DNA of 64,000 nucleotides from Diacronema lutheri (GCA_019448385.1 JAGTXO010000001.1:620001-684000), one strand, 5' to 3'. Shown: positions 8,337-17,741, counted from the first letter of the stretch. The notes: generated from the sequence alone by a model not told the origin. Numbers and translations are program-made.

Positions 8337-10281
8337 TTAGCCTCAGCAGCCGCGCTTGTGAGGGTCTGCGCCCGAGCGCTTGGTCACGGACGCGGCGACG
8401 AGCTCCTCCGCGCACGTTGGGTGTATCCCGACTGTCTGCTCAAAATGTCGGGCCGTGCAGCCGGCCTTGAGCGCGAGCGCGAACCCCTGCACCACCTCGC
8501 CGGCCGACGGGCCGCACAGGTGGACGCCAAGCGCGCGCTCGCGCCCTCCGCGCTCAAAGATCACCTTCAGGTAGCACGCGTTGTCCGGCCGATGCGGCAG
8601 CGCCCACTCGAGCGGGCGGAAGAAGGAGTGACGCACCTCGACGCCCTCCTGCTCGTGCGTCCGAGCGCGCGGGCGCGCGCGTCGCGTGAGCGCGCGCACG
8701 GGCGTGTGCGCCTCGGACGAAAAATGCATAAAGCTCACGCCGGCGTGCGCGCGCGCGCGCCGCTCACGCCCGCCTCACCTCGCCGAGCGCGCGCGTCGCC
8801 TCCTCCTCGCTCGCGCCTACGCACGCGTACTCAACGGGCGTGAAGACGGTGGTCGGCACGCCGTCATAATCCATGCGCTCATCGCTCACGCCGCACAGCC
8901 GGCGCGCGAGCAGCTTGCCCGCCTGGATTGCGACGGGCGTGAGCTCCGGCCGGCCGTGCAGCACGTCGCCAATCGCGTACACGTGCGGCGCGCTCGTCCG
9001 CTCGGCCTCGTCGGCGACGACTTTGCCCGTGCGCGCGTCGAGCGCGACGCCTGGCAAGTCGAGGCGAAGTCCGACGGTTTGCGCGTCACGGCCGACCGCG
9101 ACGAGCACGGTGTCGAACTCGTCCGAGGCCTCCACGCCGTCGATGTCCCACGTCACGCGCAGCCGCCGCGCGCCCGCCGCGTCCGCCCCGCCGCCGCGCT
9201 CATCGCCCTCGTCGGAGCCGCCGGCCGCCACACGCTCAATGCGCGTCGGCCGCGCGGCGCGGATGAAGCGGACGCCATGCTCACCCTCCATCTGCGTCAC
9301 AACATGCTCTGCCATCTGCCGGTCGAAGCCGCGCAGCGGGACCGATCGGACGAGCACGTGCGCCTCCATCCCGAGACCGGCGAGGAATCCTGCGCACTCG
9401 AGGGCGATGTACCCGCCGCCGATGCACAGTGTCTTTCCGGGCGGGCTGCGCAGCGAGAAGAGGTCATCCGAGCTGAGCACGAGGTCGCGACCGCCCGGGA
9501 TCTCGTCGAGATAGCGCGGCCGGCCGCCGACGGCGAGCACGAACGCCTTTGCGCACAGCCGACGCACGCGCCCCTCTCTGTCGGTCGCGCGCACGACGTG
9601 CGCCGATTCAAAGCAAGCGCGCGCGTTGACGTACTCAACGTCTGCGCTGAGCAGCGCCGCGCGGTACCCAAAATTGAGCGCCTTGACGTGCATCTGCACG
9701 TTTTCGACGAGCGACGCCCAGCTATGCACACGCGGCTGCGGCGGCACGTTCCACCCGTAGCTGCCCGCGTCTGCGAGCGCTCCGCCGAGCAGCGCCGCCT
9801 GGTGCATCAGCTTCTTGGGAATGCAGCCCACGTTGACGCACGTGCCACCCAGGCCCCACGTCGTGCCCGAGGGCGACGGCGACACAAAGTCGCACACCGC
9901 GACCGTCTGCCCGTGCTTGGCCGCCTCCTGCGCGCACGCCAACCCGCCCGAGCCGCCGCCGATCACGACGAGGTCAAACTCTTCGACCTCGACCTCATCC
10001 TCGCCCTCGGCCACCTCGCCCTCGCCTTCGCGCCTGCTCGCGACCTCAAGCTCGCTCTCGGGCTCAGCCTCCTCGGGCTCGAGCTCGGCCTCGGCCTCGG
10101 CCTCATCCTCCCCCTCGCCATCCCCCTCACCGTCGCCCGCGCCGCTGGCCTCGCCAGAAGGGCGCAGCCCCCCGTCGATGGGCGTTTCGGCGCCACCGCG
10201 CAGCCGCGGCAAAGTAGGCGCTCGCGCGAAGCGTCGGAAAGCCGAGGCGCCCTCTCCGCGCCCGGCGCATGCGACCAGCAT
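8337..10281 (-). CDS. TXNRD: Thioredoxin reductase, selenocysteine-containing (animal-type, high Mr)
   Basis: An NADPH- and FAD-dependent disulfide reductase that keeps thioredoxin reduced. Exon 1 is 10281-8779 and exon 2 8648-8337, with a 130-bp intron. Landmarks are the FAD site VIGGGSGGLACA, redox pair GGTCVNVGCIPKKLMHQAALLG (Cys148/Cys153), the NADPH region CIGGGYIALECAGF, YAIGDV, and the dimer-domain motif TVGIHPTCAEE. The tail reads KRGC-UGA-G then TAA, exactly the Gly-Cys-Sec-Gly end of animal-type enzymes, so the TGA at 8345-8343 is read as Sec603. The SECIS at 8151-8205 supports this. Total 604 residues. Residues 50-100 form an unusual Glu/Asp-rich insert after a short hydrophobic leader. 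Start is uncertain: the hydrophobic core begins just upstream of 10281, and an ATG at 10443 also exists but overlaps another small gene. Confidence 0.9.
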
Positions 10282-10321
10282 CGCGAACCCAAGCCACGCA
10301 AGACGCGCGCGCGGCCGCCGT

Positions 10322-10519
10322 TCAGCCTTGCTTGGCCTTTGGCGCGTCGTCGTCGTCGCCGATGCCGAGGTATGCGCAGGAGACCGAGAGGCCGAGGAGG
10401 CAGCCGTAAGCCACGCACGCGGGCGCGGTGGTCGAGAATGCATCGCCCTGGTAGGCCGCGATGCCGATCACCGACAGCAGGATCGACCACGACGCGGCCT
10501 CCCACGCACGCGCAGCCAT
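10322..10519 (-). CDS. Small two-helix membrane protein, unknown
   Basis: A 65-residue open frame whose composition looks genuine: MAARAWEAASWSILLSVIGI begins a first hydrophobic segment, then APACVAYGCLLGLSVSCAYL forms a second, followed by an acidic and basic tail DDDDAPKAKQ. It sits immediately upstream of the thioredoxin reductase start on the same strand and 66 bp head-to-head from the next membrane protein. Small plastid or mitochondrial complex subunits have this shape, but I do not recognise a family. It could instead be a leader exon or spurious. Confidence 0.5.
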   Translation of the reverse strand: MAARAWEAASWSILLSVIGIAAYQGDAFSTTAPACVAYGCLLGLSVSCAYLGIGDDDDAPKAKQG

Positions 10520-10585
10520 GCACGTTTCCGTCTCCGCGCGGAGGCGTTGAATGGCAACGATCGACGGCGCACATCATCGGAGGCG

Positions 10586-11887
10586 ATGCGCGCCAGTTCG
10601 CTTGAGACGCTCAACCTGCTCTCGGGCCTGGTGGGCGCGTGGCTATCCAACGTGCAGCTGCGCAGCTCACGCGAGCACCACGAGGACCAGCTCCGCTTCT
10701 CGCAGCAGCTGCACCTGCAGCAGCTCTCAGCCGCGCTCCAGCAGCACCTGCAGCAGATGAGCGCTTCGTTCGTCGAGGCGGCGCAGGAGGCGGATCGCGA
10801 CGTGTGGGAGCAGCGCAACAGCCAGTTTAACACCAAGCTGCTCTCCTCGACGGTCGCATTTGGTGCGCGCGCGGCCGTGCGCGCGCGCGCGGCTGCCAGC
10901 CGGGGTGCCCTGACGCTACGCGCCGCCGCGCGCCCCCGCGCGTTCCTGTGCAGGCGTGGGGATGGAGATCGTGATCGAGGGGCAGCTGCCGGAGACGGAG
11001 TGGTGGTGGGCTGTTGTCGTGCTCAGCGTCTGCCAGGCCGGTGCGCTCATGTTTCTTGGCTTCTCGATCCTTCTCGCGTTTGTGCTCACCCGCCGCATGA
11101 GCCATTTCATGGTGGAGCGCGCGGGGCGCAATGCGCAGATACGGCGGCAGCTGCTGCAGCGCGCCGCCCAGTTCACCGAGGAGATCAGCTCGTGGGCCAC
11201 CACCTCGGACGCGAGCGCGCGCGAGATGCTCCGCGCCGGCCGCGCCAAGCATGACGGCGGAGGCGGCGTCGGCTGCAAGGCAGCCGAGGGCGAGGAGCAG
11301 CGCGCGGGCGACGGCGTCGAGCTCATCGCAAATCTCGTGCGCACCGTCGAGCGCTTCCAGGTGTTGTTGCGCGCGTGCCGCCCGCTCGTCCGCCCGGCCC
11401 TGCGCGCGCGCGCGGCTCACGCGAGCGCCGTCGCGCGCCGACCGCGCTGCAGCTCGAGCTCGCGCGGCCCGTGCTCGCCGACCAGGGCGAGGCGGAGGAG
11501 GTGCTCGTCTCGCACTCGACGCCGTCGTTTCGCGCCTTTTGGGATGAGCACTGCGACGCGATCGCGCGCGCGTGCACGCACAGCTTTTACGCGGGCGGGA
11601 TGCTCGTCTGGTGCTCCGTCGCGCTCTACCGCTTCATGGTCCTCGTGCTCGAGCACGACAACACCATTGCGGCAGGGCTCTTCCTGGGCATTTGCGTCGC
11701 GGGCGGTTGGGTGGCCGCGTACGCGCTCGCGTGCGAGGAGCGCAGCGCCAGCGAGCACTGGGCATCCGAGTGTGGCCGTGCGCGCGGCGGTGGTGGCGGC
11801 GCGCCGGGCGGCGAGCGCAGCATCGGGGGATGCCGAGCTGCGGAGGAGAGCACTGGCGGGGCGGGCGCAGCGCCGAGCATGCTGTAG
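10586..11887 (+). CDS. Four-helix membrane protein with coiled coil, three exons
   Basis: Exons 10586-10862, 10954-11360 and 11453-11887 give 372 residues. Introns are 91 and 92 bp with borders GTGCGC...GCAG and GTGTTG...GCAG, and the joins read through smoothly (STVAFG/VGMEIVIEG and VERFQ/LELARP). A glutamine-rich amphipathic segment (residues about 20-75, HLQQLSAALQQHLQQM) precedes the first membrane helix. Further helices are WWWAVVVLSVCQAGALMFLG with SILLAFVLT, then FYAGGMLVWCSVALYRFMVLV and TIAAGLFLGICVAGGWVAAYAL. The helix count and acidic residues next to helix 1 recall ORAI-type calcium channel relatives seen in protists, but the resemblance is too weak to name it. The C-terminus is Gly/Arg-rich. 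Confidence 0.7.
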
Positions 11888-11910
11888 TGCTCTGACTGAC
11901 CGACTGTCAC

Positions 11911-11933
11911 GCAATCAGACGTCGTCTGATTGC
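11911..11933. repeat. Near-perfect inverted repeat upstream of the LON-domain gene
   Basis: Ten-base arms GCAATCAGAC and GTCTGATTGC flank a 3-base centre. The palindrome is 14 bp before the ATG at 11948 and 23 bp after the preceding stop codon. It could be a factor-binding site or a hairpin in the 3' end of the upstream transcript; nothing more can be said from sequence. Confidence 0.7.
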
Positions 11934-11947
11934 CGACGCCTTCCACG

Positions 11948-13468
11948 ATGGCGATCCGTGGAAGGAGCATGTGTCTACCTCTGCTCGTCCTCTGCAGCGC
12001 GGTCGTCGGACTGAATCCGCAGGGGCCGCATCCGGCGAACGGGCGAGGCGCGCGTGTCGCACCGCGCTGCGCTGCGCGCTGCGCAACGGCGGCCGATGAC
12101 GACTCCTCCGAGCTCGTGAGGCAGCGCGCGCAGCTCAACGCGCTCTTCCGAGACGACCGCGCGGACTCGTCACGCTGCGCGCACAAGTTCCCATCGTTGC
12201 CGCTTTGGCGCGTGCAATGGGTGTCGCTACCGGCGTACAACGAGGTGCTCAACGTGCACGTGCCCCACTACACGCACATGTTCACTGAGCTCATGTCCAC
12301 TCCGCAGCCGTGGTACTACGGCTCGTTCTACCTCGAGGGCGGCTCGCGCAACCTCGATTCGGACGCGCACGCGCTGCAGCCGGGCGAGGTGGGCACGCTG
12401 AGCGAGGTAGTGAGCGCGATCCCGCTTGACGACGGCCGGCTCCTCCTCGCCGCGCGCCACGTCGGCCGTGTCGTCGTCGAGGCGGTCACATCGACGTTGC
12501 CATTTCAGAGCGCCGATTGCGCCTACTACGCGGACGAGGAGGAGCGCGAGCTATTCGACGACATCGCGACGGAGGCGGCGGCGCTGCTCGCGCCAGATTC
12601 GGCTGAGCTCGAGATCCTCGACGACGCCGTGCACGAGGCGACGCACGCCGCTGCCGCCGCCGCCGCGTGCGCGTGGGCGTCGCGCGAGCGGCCGCTCATG
12701 CCGCGCACGGGCGACGTGTCGCCGCTCAGCCAGCTCGCGCTGGTGGCGGCGGAGGAAGTTGAGCGCGCGACGGCATGGATCGCCGAGACGGCCGCCGCCG
12801 CGGCGAACCAGGCGGCGCGACGCTCCCTCGGCCTGCGCGACGACGATGCGGACTGCTCGGACGGCGACGAGCAGCTGGGCGCGCCCGAGCTCGAGCTCGG
12901 CGAGTACGCGCCGCCCGTGAGCGGCGAGCCGTCGTGGCGCGAGTGGCAGCAGGACGAGGAAGGGATCGAGCTGCAGGCGCTCGAGCTCGCGCTTTGGAAC
13001 GAGCTCATTGGCACGTGGGCGCTCGCCGGCAAGCTGGAGAGCATTGACGTGCGTCAGCTGCCCTCCGAGATCCTGGCGCTCATGCCACCTCCGCCGGAGG
13101 GCGGATGGGACCAGCGGCTGCCGAGTCTCGACGGCGGCACGATCGGCGCGCCGTGCGTGCTGCCCGGCCCGGTCCGCCGCGCTCGAGCCTCGTACTTGCT
13201 GACTGCGTTGCTGCCAGAGCTTGTCGAGTCTGCCGAGCAGCGCATCAACCTCCTCCACACGCGCGACGTGCGCAGCCGGCTGCTGCTCATCACGCGCGAG
13301 CTCGAGCGGCAGCGCAAGGTGCTCGCCGCCGTGCTCGCGCTGCGTGGCGCGATGGCGCCTGGGCAGGGCGGCGACGGCGCAGCGCCCGGCTCCGCTTCGG
13401 GCGCAGACGGGCCCAAACCACAACGACCGGGCGGTGACAAGCCGCCGTCACGGCCGAGTGGACTGTGA
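11948..13468 (+). CDS. Plastid-targeted LON substrate-binding-domain protein without protease domain
   Basis: A 506-residue protein with signal peptide MAIRGRSMCLPLLVLCSAVVGL and a basic transit-like region. Residues about 80-190 match the LON N-terminal domain: FPSLPLWRVQWVSLPAYNEVLNV, then PWYYGSFYL, GEVGTLSEVV and RLLLAARHVGRVVVEAV. The second half (about 190-470) is helical and acidic, with no Walker A/B AAA module and no Ser-Lys protease dyad, so it is not a full Lon protease. Stand-alone LON-domain proteins are known in cyanobacteria and plastids, often as substrate or adaptor factors; a plastid role here is inferred. The C-terminus is Pro/Gly-rich and unstructured. Confidence 0.82.
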   Translation: MAIRGRSMCLPLLVLCSAVVGLNPQGPHPANGRGARVAPRCAARCATAADDDSSELVRQRAQLNALFRDDRADSSRCAHKFPSLPLWRVQWVSLPAYNEVLNVHVPHYTHMFTELMSTPQPWYYGSFYLEGGSRNLDSDAHALQPGEVGTLSEVVSAIPLDDGRLLLAARHVGRVVVEAVTSTLPFQSADCAYYADEEERELFDDIATEAAALLAPDSAELEILDDAVHEATHAAAAAAACAWASRERPLMPRTGDVSPLSQLALVAAEEVERATAWIAETAAAAANQAARRSLGLRDDDADCSDGDEQLGAPELELGEYAPPVSGEPSWREWQQDEEGIELQALELALWNELIGTWALAGKLESIDVRQLPSEILALMPPPPEGGWDQRLPSLDGGTIGAPCVLPGPVRRARASYLLTALLPELVESAEQRINLLHTRDVRSRLLLITRELERQRKVLAAVLALRGAMAPGQGGDGAAPGSASGADGPKPQRPGGDKPPSRPSGL

Positions 13469-13539
13469 GGCCTTGCGGCACCCGCATGGCATGTACAACG
13501 CTCTTCTGCGCTCAGCGTATCAAAAGCCAGAGGGGAACA

Positions 13540-13559
13540 CCCCCCCCCCCCCCCCCCCC
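13540..13559. repeat. Poly-C tract between convergent genes
   Basis: Twenty consecutive C on the + strand, followed by six A, lie between the stop of the LON-domain gene (13468) and the stop of the opposing PHD gene (13576). A second run of ten C is at 13601-13610 within the PHD reading frame. Confidence 0.95.
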
Positions 13560-13575
13560 GAAAAAAGACGAGCGG

Positions 13576-14853
13576 TCACGGTTCGCGCGGGCCGCGCTTG
13601 CCCCCCCCCCGCGCGGCTGCCGGCGCTGCCCGCTTCCCGGGCCCCTCTTTTGTCGGTGGCTGCTCTTCTGCTGCCGCAGGCCGCATGGGCGCGCGTCGTC
13701 GCGCCGCCGGTTGCGCGCGCGCCCCACGCGGCGTGCTCTCGCCGCCGCCGTTGCGGGCGCCCCCGTGCGGCGCCACAAAATCGGAATCGGTGATTGGGTC
13801 AGCGTCCTCGTCCTCGTCGTCGCCAAACATCTCGTGCGCGAGCGCCGCGTAGTCGACGCGTGACCTGCGCGGGCCGAGCGCCTCGTGCTCCTCGTCAAGC
13901 TGCCGATCGCCGCTCGCCGCGGTCTCGTCGCCCTCCCCTCGCCCGTTGCCGTCGCCGCCGCTTCCCTCGCCGCTCGCCCTGCCCTCGTCGTCCTCGCCGC
14001 TCTCGCTGCCAGGCGTGGGCTCTGAGCTGCGCTCCGAATCGACGTACTCCTCATCGGGCTCATCGTCCTCGTCCTCGTCGCTCTCGCCGCCACCACGCGC
14101 CATCCGCCTTCGCTCCTTCGGGAACATGTCCTCGACCCGGCCCCACCGCTCGCCAACGTACTCGTTCACCGAGTCGAGCAGCGCGTCGACCGCGTCGCAT
14201 ACGGGGCAGAACCACTCGTCGGCCTCGAGCTCAAGCTCGCTCACGGCGGGCGCGATGCAGCGCTGGTGGTACGCGCGATTGCACCCCTCCAGGTCGCACA
14301 GCAGGATGTCGTTGCCAGCCGCCGATTCGTACCCTCCGCACGCCGAGCAGAAGATTTCGTCCGCTAGGATCCCGTCGATTGGGACGTGCACCTGCCCGTG
14401 CGCTCGCGTGCATGACGCGAGCGCCTCCATGCCCGTCACGATGCCCTCCACCGCCTTGGCGCGCGCGGCGCGCGCCTTGTCGAGCTCGGTGCGCGGCCTG
14501 ATGCCCGCCGCGTTGCGCGGGATCGCGTACGCCTCGAGCAGGTCGTCCGCGCGGCGCATGCGCGTGAGGTGTGCGCGAACCTCGCGCACGTGCTCCTCGA
14601 TGGCCGTCGTATCGCCGCCAGCGAGGACAATCTCCCTGTGCACCGGCCTGCGCCGAAGCGCGCCGGCCACGCGCGCCTCGGCAGCCGGCGCGCCTTCGCG
14701 CCTCGAACCCGCCTCGCGCGTGCCGTGCGCCGCCGTGGCGCTGCCGCGCGGACGAGCCGAACCCAGCGTGCGCTCCCGCTTTGATCTCAGGCCTGCGCTC
14801 ACGCCATTCTCGCCCCGCGCCTTGCGCGTGGGTCGGGTCGTGGCCGCACGCAT
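13576..14853 (-). CDS. PHD-finger nuclear protein
   Basis: A 425-residue protein with one PHD finger at about residues 168-220: IFCSACGG, DILLCDLEGCNRAYHQRCI and DEWFCPVCD give the C4HC3 zinc ligands. The spacing, and the flanking VDALLDSVNEYVG, resemble the PHD of plant HAT3.1/PRHA proteins. PHD fingers typically read histone H3 tails; this is inferred. The N-terminal part holds a helical segment (AIEEHVREVRAHLTRMRRADDLLEAY). Everything after residue 240 is acidic and low-complexity with Glu/Asp/Ser runs, ending in a basic Gly/Arg tail. No homeodomain follows. Its start is 53 bp head-to-head from the PNKP fusion gene. Confidence 0.85.
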   Translation of the reverse strand: MRAATTRPTRKARGENGVSAGLRSKRERTLGSARPRGSATAAHGTREAGSRREGAPAAEARVAGALRRRPVHREIVLAGGDTTAIEEHVREVRAHLTRMRRADDLLEAYAIPRNAAGIRPRTELDKARAARAKAVEGIVTGMEALASCTRAHGQVHVPIDGILADEIFCSACGGYESAAGNDILLCDLEGCNRAYHQRCIAPAVSELELEADEWFCPVCDAVDALLDSVNEYVGERWGRVEDMFPKERRRMARGGGESDEDEDDEPDEEYVDSERSSEPTPGSESGEDDEGRASGEGSGGDGNGRGEGDETAASGDRQLDEEHEALGPRRSRVDYAALAHEMFGDDEDEDADPITDSDFVAPHGGARNGGGESTPRGARAQPAARRRAPMRPAAAEEQPPTKEGPGKRAAPAAARGGGKRGPREP

Positions 14854-14906
14854 TATTACGGTCGTCGCGATGACGTGAGATTTGGCGGGAGGGCTCGGCG
14901 AGCGCC

Positions 14907-17702
14907 ATGTTGGGCGCCACGCGAGTGGTGCTCACGCTGCCCAGCGGGTCGGATCTCGAGCTGCGGCCCGGCGCGTCGGTCACGCTCGGGCGTGCGCACG
15001 CGGTGGGTGCGGCCAGCGCCTTCGTCGGCCGCGAGCAGGCACGCATCGCGTTCGATGGCGCGCCGGGCGGCGCCGTGACGCTCACGTCGCTCTCGGCCGT
15101 CAACGCGACGTACGTCTTCCGCGCAGACCCGGCGACTCGGCCCGTCAGGGTGTGCGCGCAGCAGTCGTGCGAGCTGTGCGACGGCGACCAGATCGGCCTC
15201 GTCGGCAAGGAGCAGCTCGTTGGCGTTGCGCTCGACGCGCAGCCATGGCTCGCGCCGGCGGCAGAGGCGGCGCCCGCGCACGCCGTCGACGAGAGCGCGG
15301 GCGAGAGAGGCGAAGGCGCTCGGCCAGCCGCGACGCCGCGCAAGCGTCCCGCACTTGGCCCCGCCTGCTGCGATTTGGCGGCGCTGACCAAGCGCGCGCA
15401 GCCGCCTCGCACGGACGACGACGCGGCCACGCCGGCGGGGGCGGAGAGCGCGGCGGCGGCCGGCGCGCCGTCCGTCGAGCCGCCGCCGCCGTGCGCGCCG
15501 GCCCTCGAGATGACGCCGCTGTCAACGCACACGCCGCTCGCGATGGCGTGGCGCGCGCACGCGGGCGAACTGCTCGTCGGCACGCCGCTCGCGGGGGTAC
15601 CGTCGGATGAGGTGCGCGCTCTTGCGCTCTTTGACCTCGATCACACGCTGCTCCGGTGGACAATCTCGTCGGGGTTCCCGCGGGCGGTCGACGATTACGC
15701 GCTGCCGTCGGTCGTGCCGCTCAGGCTGCGCGAGCTCGCGGCGTCCGGGCACGCGATCTGCATCCTGGCAAACAACGCGGGCATTCGGGGCGCTCTCACC
15801 GGTGCACTCGCCGCTCGGACCAAGGAGCTTGTCGAGCGCGTCGCGCGCGCGCTCGCGCCGGTGCCGCTCGTCGCGCTCATAGCCACAAAGAAGCCGTCTA
15901 CCTTCCGCAGGCCGCTGCCCGGCATGTATCGCCACCTGGTGGGCGCCGTGCTGCCCGATGCCGCACGCGTCGAGCCTGCACACACGCTCATCGTCGCGAC
16001 TGCACCGAGCGCGCCGATGGGCGATGGCTGCGACGACGGGCGCGCGTTCGCGGCCGCGCTGGGTGACGGCGTGCGCTTCGCCACGCCCGAGGAGCTCTTC
16101 GGCTTCCGTACGGCGAGCGGCGGTGGCTGGCGTGAGTGGAGGCCGGCCGCTGACGGCACTGGTGCGGAAGGTGGCTGTGCGTCGGTGGCGGCCGGCGGCG
16201 ACCTGAGCTTGCTCGGCGCGCTGCTCGCGGGGCATTTGCGCGGACCCGTCCTCCTCATCCTGTGCGGCATCGCCGGCTCGGGCAAGTCGACGTTCTGCGC
16301 CGAGCTGCTGCGCGCGCGCGCGACGCGTGCCGACGACGTCGCCCTCACCGACTGGATCGTCGCGTGCCAGGACACGGCGTCGGCGTGCGGCACCAAGCCC
16401 GGCCGGCGCGAGCGGGTTGAGCAGCTGGCTGCCGAGGCGCTCTCCGCCGGCTCAAGCGTCGTGATCGACCGAACCAACCTCAGCCGCGAGCAGCGAGCGC
16501 ACTTTGCGCGCATCGGCCGTGCGGCCGGCGCACGCGTGCTCGCGCTCGCGCTGCGCACGCCAACCGCGGAATGCGCGGCGCGCGTGCGCGAGCGGACGGG
16601 CCACCCGGGGAGGGTTGAGGGCGCCGGCAGCCTCGCAGTCGTGCGCGCGCACGCTGCGGCCCTCGACCTCCCCGACGCCGACGCCGAGCGGATCGACGCG
16701 GTCGTGCTGTGCTCCGCCGAGCACGCGTGCGCCGCCGCGCACATGTTTGCGCTCGGCGTCGTGCGCACGGGCGCAGCGGCGCCGAGTCGGCGAGCGCACG
16801 AGCACGGGCAGCTGGCGCTCGTGCCCTCCCACGGCATTGCGCCGGGCGCGGCCCTCGAGCTGCCGCCCTTTGGCTGGGGCACGTACGAGGTTGGCGTGAA
16901 CGCCGTGCCCGCCGCGCTCAACGCGGCGCGCGGCGCGTCAGCCGGCCGTGCGGCGGTGCAGCTGGACTGCGCATCGACGTACAAGAACGAGCGGGCGGTG
17001 GGCGGCGCGCTGCGCGCATGGCTCGCCACCCGCGACGCGCCCGCGCCGTTCATCGTCGCCAAACTGGCGAAGGCCGTGACTGAGGCATCGGCCGTACGCG
17101 ATGCCGCGCTCAAGTCCACCGACGCTCTCGGCGTCGCGCACGCCGATTTGCTCCTGTTGCACTGGCCGTGCGACGTGATCGAGATGGGCTCGCTCGGCGC
17201 GGTGTGGGCCGCAATGCTCGAGCTGCTCGCCGGGCCGTCGCCGGCGTGCAGGGCGGTCGGCGTGTGCAATTTCACCGTCGGCGCGCTCGAGCTGCTCCCG
17301 TCGGCTCCCGCGGCCGTGCAAGTCGAGCGCCACCCTCTGCTCCCGCAGTGGGACTTGCAGCTCTACTGCGCGCTGCGCGGCATTTGCTTGATCGCGCACA
17401 TGCCGCTTGGTGGCCGGAGCGGCGCGCCGACGCTGCTGGCGCACCCGGTGGTCGAGCGCGTCGCGCGTGAGTCCGGCCGCACAGCCGCGCAAGTGCTGCT
17501 GCGCTGGAATGTGCAGCACGGCTGCGCCGTTGTCACGCGCGCGAGTGCGGCGCACGCGCGAGAGAACGGCGACCTCGCATTTGTGCTCAGCGCCGAGCAC
17601 ATGCAGCTGCTCGACAGCATGAGCGCTGTGGGTACGACGCGCTTCCTCTCGGCTGAGCGCGTGCCGTTCATGCGTCGCCACGGCGCGGCTTACAGCTGGT
17701 AA
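14907..17702 (+). CDS. FHA - polynucleotide kinase/3'-phosphatase - aldo/keto reductase fusion
   Basis: One uninterrupted 931-residue frame joins two activities. Residues 1-110 form an FHA-like domain (VTLGRAHAV, VGREQARI, VNATYVF) as at the N-terminus of PNKP/aprataxin, binding phosphoproteins of DNA repair. A HAD phosphatase domain follows (FDLDHTLLRW, nucleophile Asp243; FRRPLPGMY), then a P-loop 5'-kinase (GIAGSGKST at 454-462; VVIDRTNLSREQR), which together restore 5'-phosphate/3'-OH DNA ends. From about 635 onward is an aldo/keto reductase with the full tetrad: Asp687 and Tyr692 (LDCASTYKNE), Lys719 (VAKLAK), His752 (LLHWP), plus VGVCNFTVGALELL. The HAD aspartates near 373-377 are degenerate. 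Fusion of PNKP with an AKR is not one I know. Confidence 0.88.
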   Translation: MLGATRVVLTLPSGSDLELRPGASVTLGRAHAVGAASAFVGREQARIAFDGAPGGAVTLTSLSAVNATYVFRADPATRPVRVCAQQSCELCDGDQIGLVGKEQLVGVALDAQPWLAPAAEAAPAHAVDESAGERGEGARPAATPRKRPALGPACCDLAALTKRAQPPRTDDDAATPAGAESAAAAGAPSVEPPPPCAPALEMTPLSTHTPLAMAWRAHAGELLVGTPLAGVPSDEVRALALFDLDHTLLRWTISSGFPRAVDDYALPSVVPLRLRELAASGHAICILANNAGIRGALTGALAARTKELVERVARALAPVPLVALIATKKPSTFRRPLPGMYRHLVGAVLPDAARVEPAHTLIVATAPSAPMGDGCDDGRAFAAALGDGVRFATPEELFGFRTASGGGWREWRPAADGTGAEGGCASVAAGGDLSLLGALLAGHLRGPVLLILCGIAGSGKSTFCAELLRARATRADDVALTDWIVACQDTASACGTKPGRRERVEQLAAEALSAGSSVVIDRTNLSREQRAHFARIGRAAGARVLALALRTPTAECAARVRERTGHPGRVEGAGSLAVVRAHAAALDLPDADAERIDAVVLCSAEHACAAAHMFALGVVRTGAAAPSRRAHEHGQLALVPSHGIAPGAALELPPFGWGTYEVGVNAVPAALNAARGASAGRAAVQLDCASTYKNERAVGGALRAWLATRDAPAPFIVAKLAKAVTEASAVRDAALKSTDALGVAHADLLLLHWPCDVIEMGSLGAVWAAMLELLAGPSPACRAVGVCNFTVGALELLPSAPAAVQVERHPLLPQWDLQLYCALRGICLIAHMPLGGRSGAPTLLAHPVVERVARESGRTAAQVLLRWNVQHGCAVVTRASAAHARENGDLAFVLSAEHMQLLDSMSAVGTTRFLSAERVPFMRRHGAAYSW

Positions 17703-17741
17703 ACTTGTCGGCTTACAGCTGCGTCCCAACGCCGCGGTACA

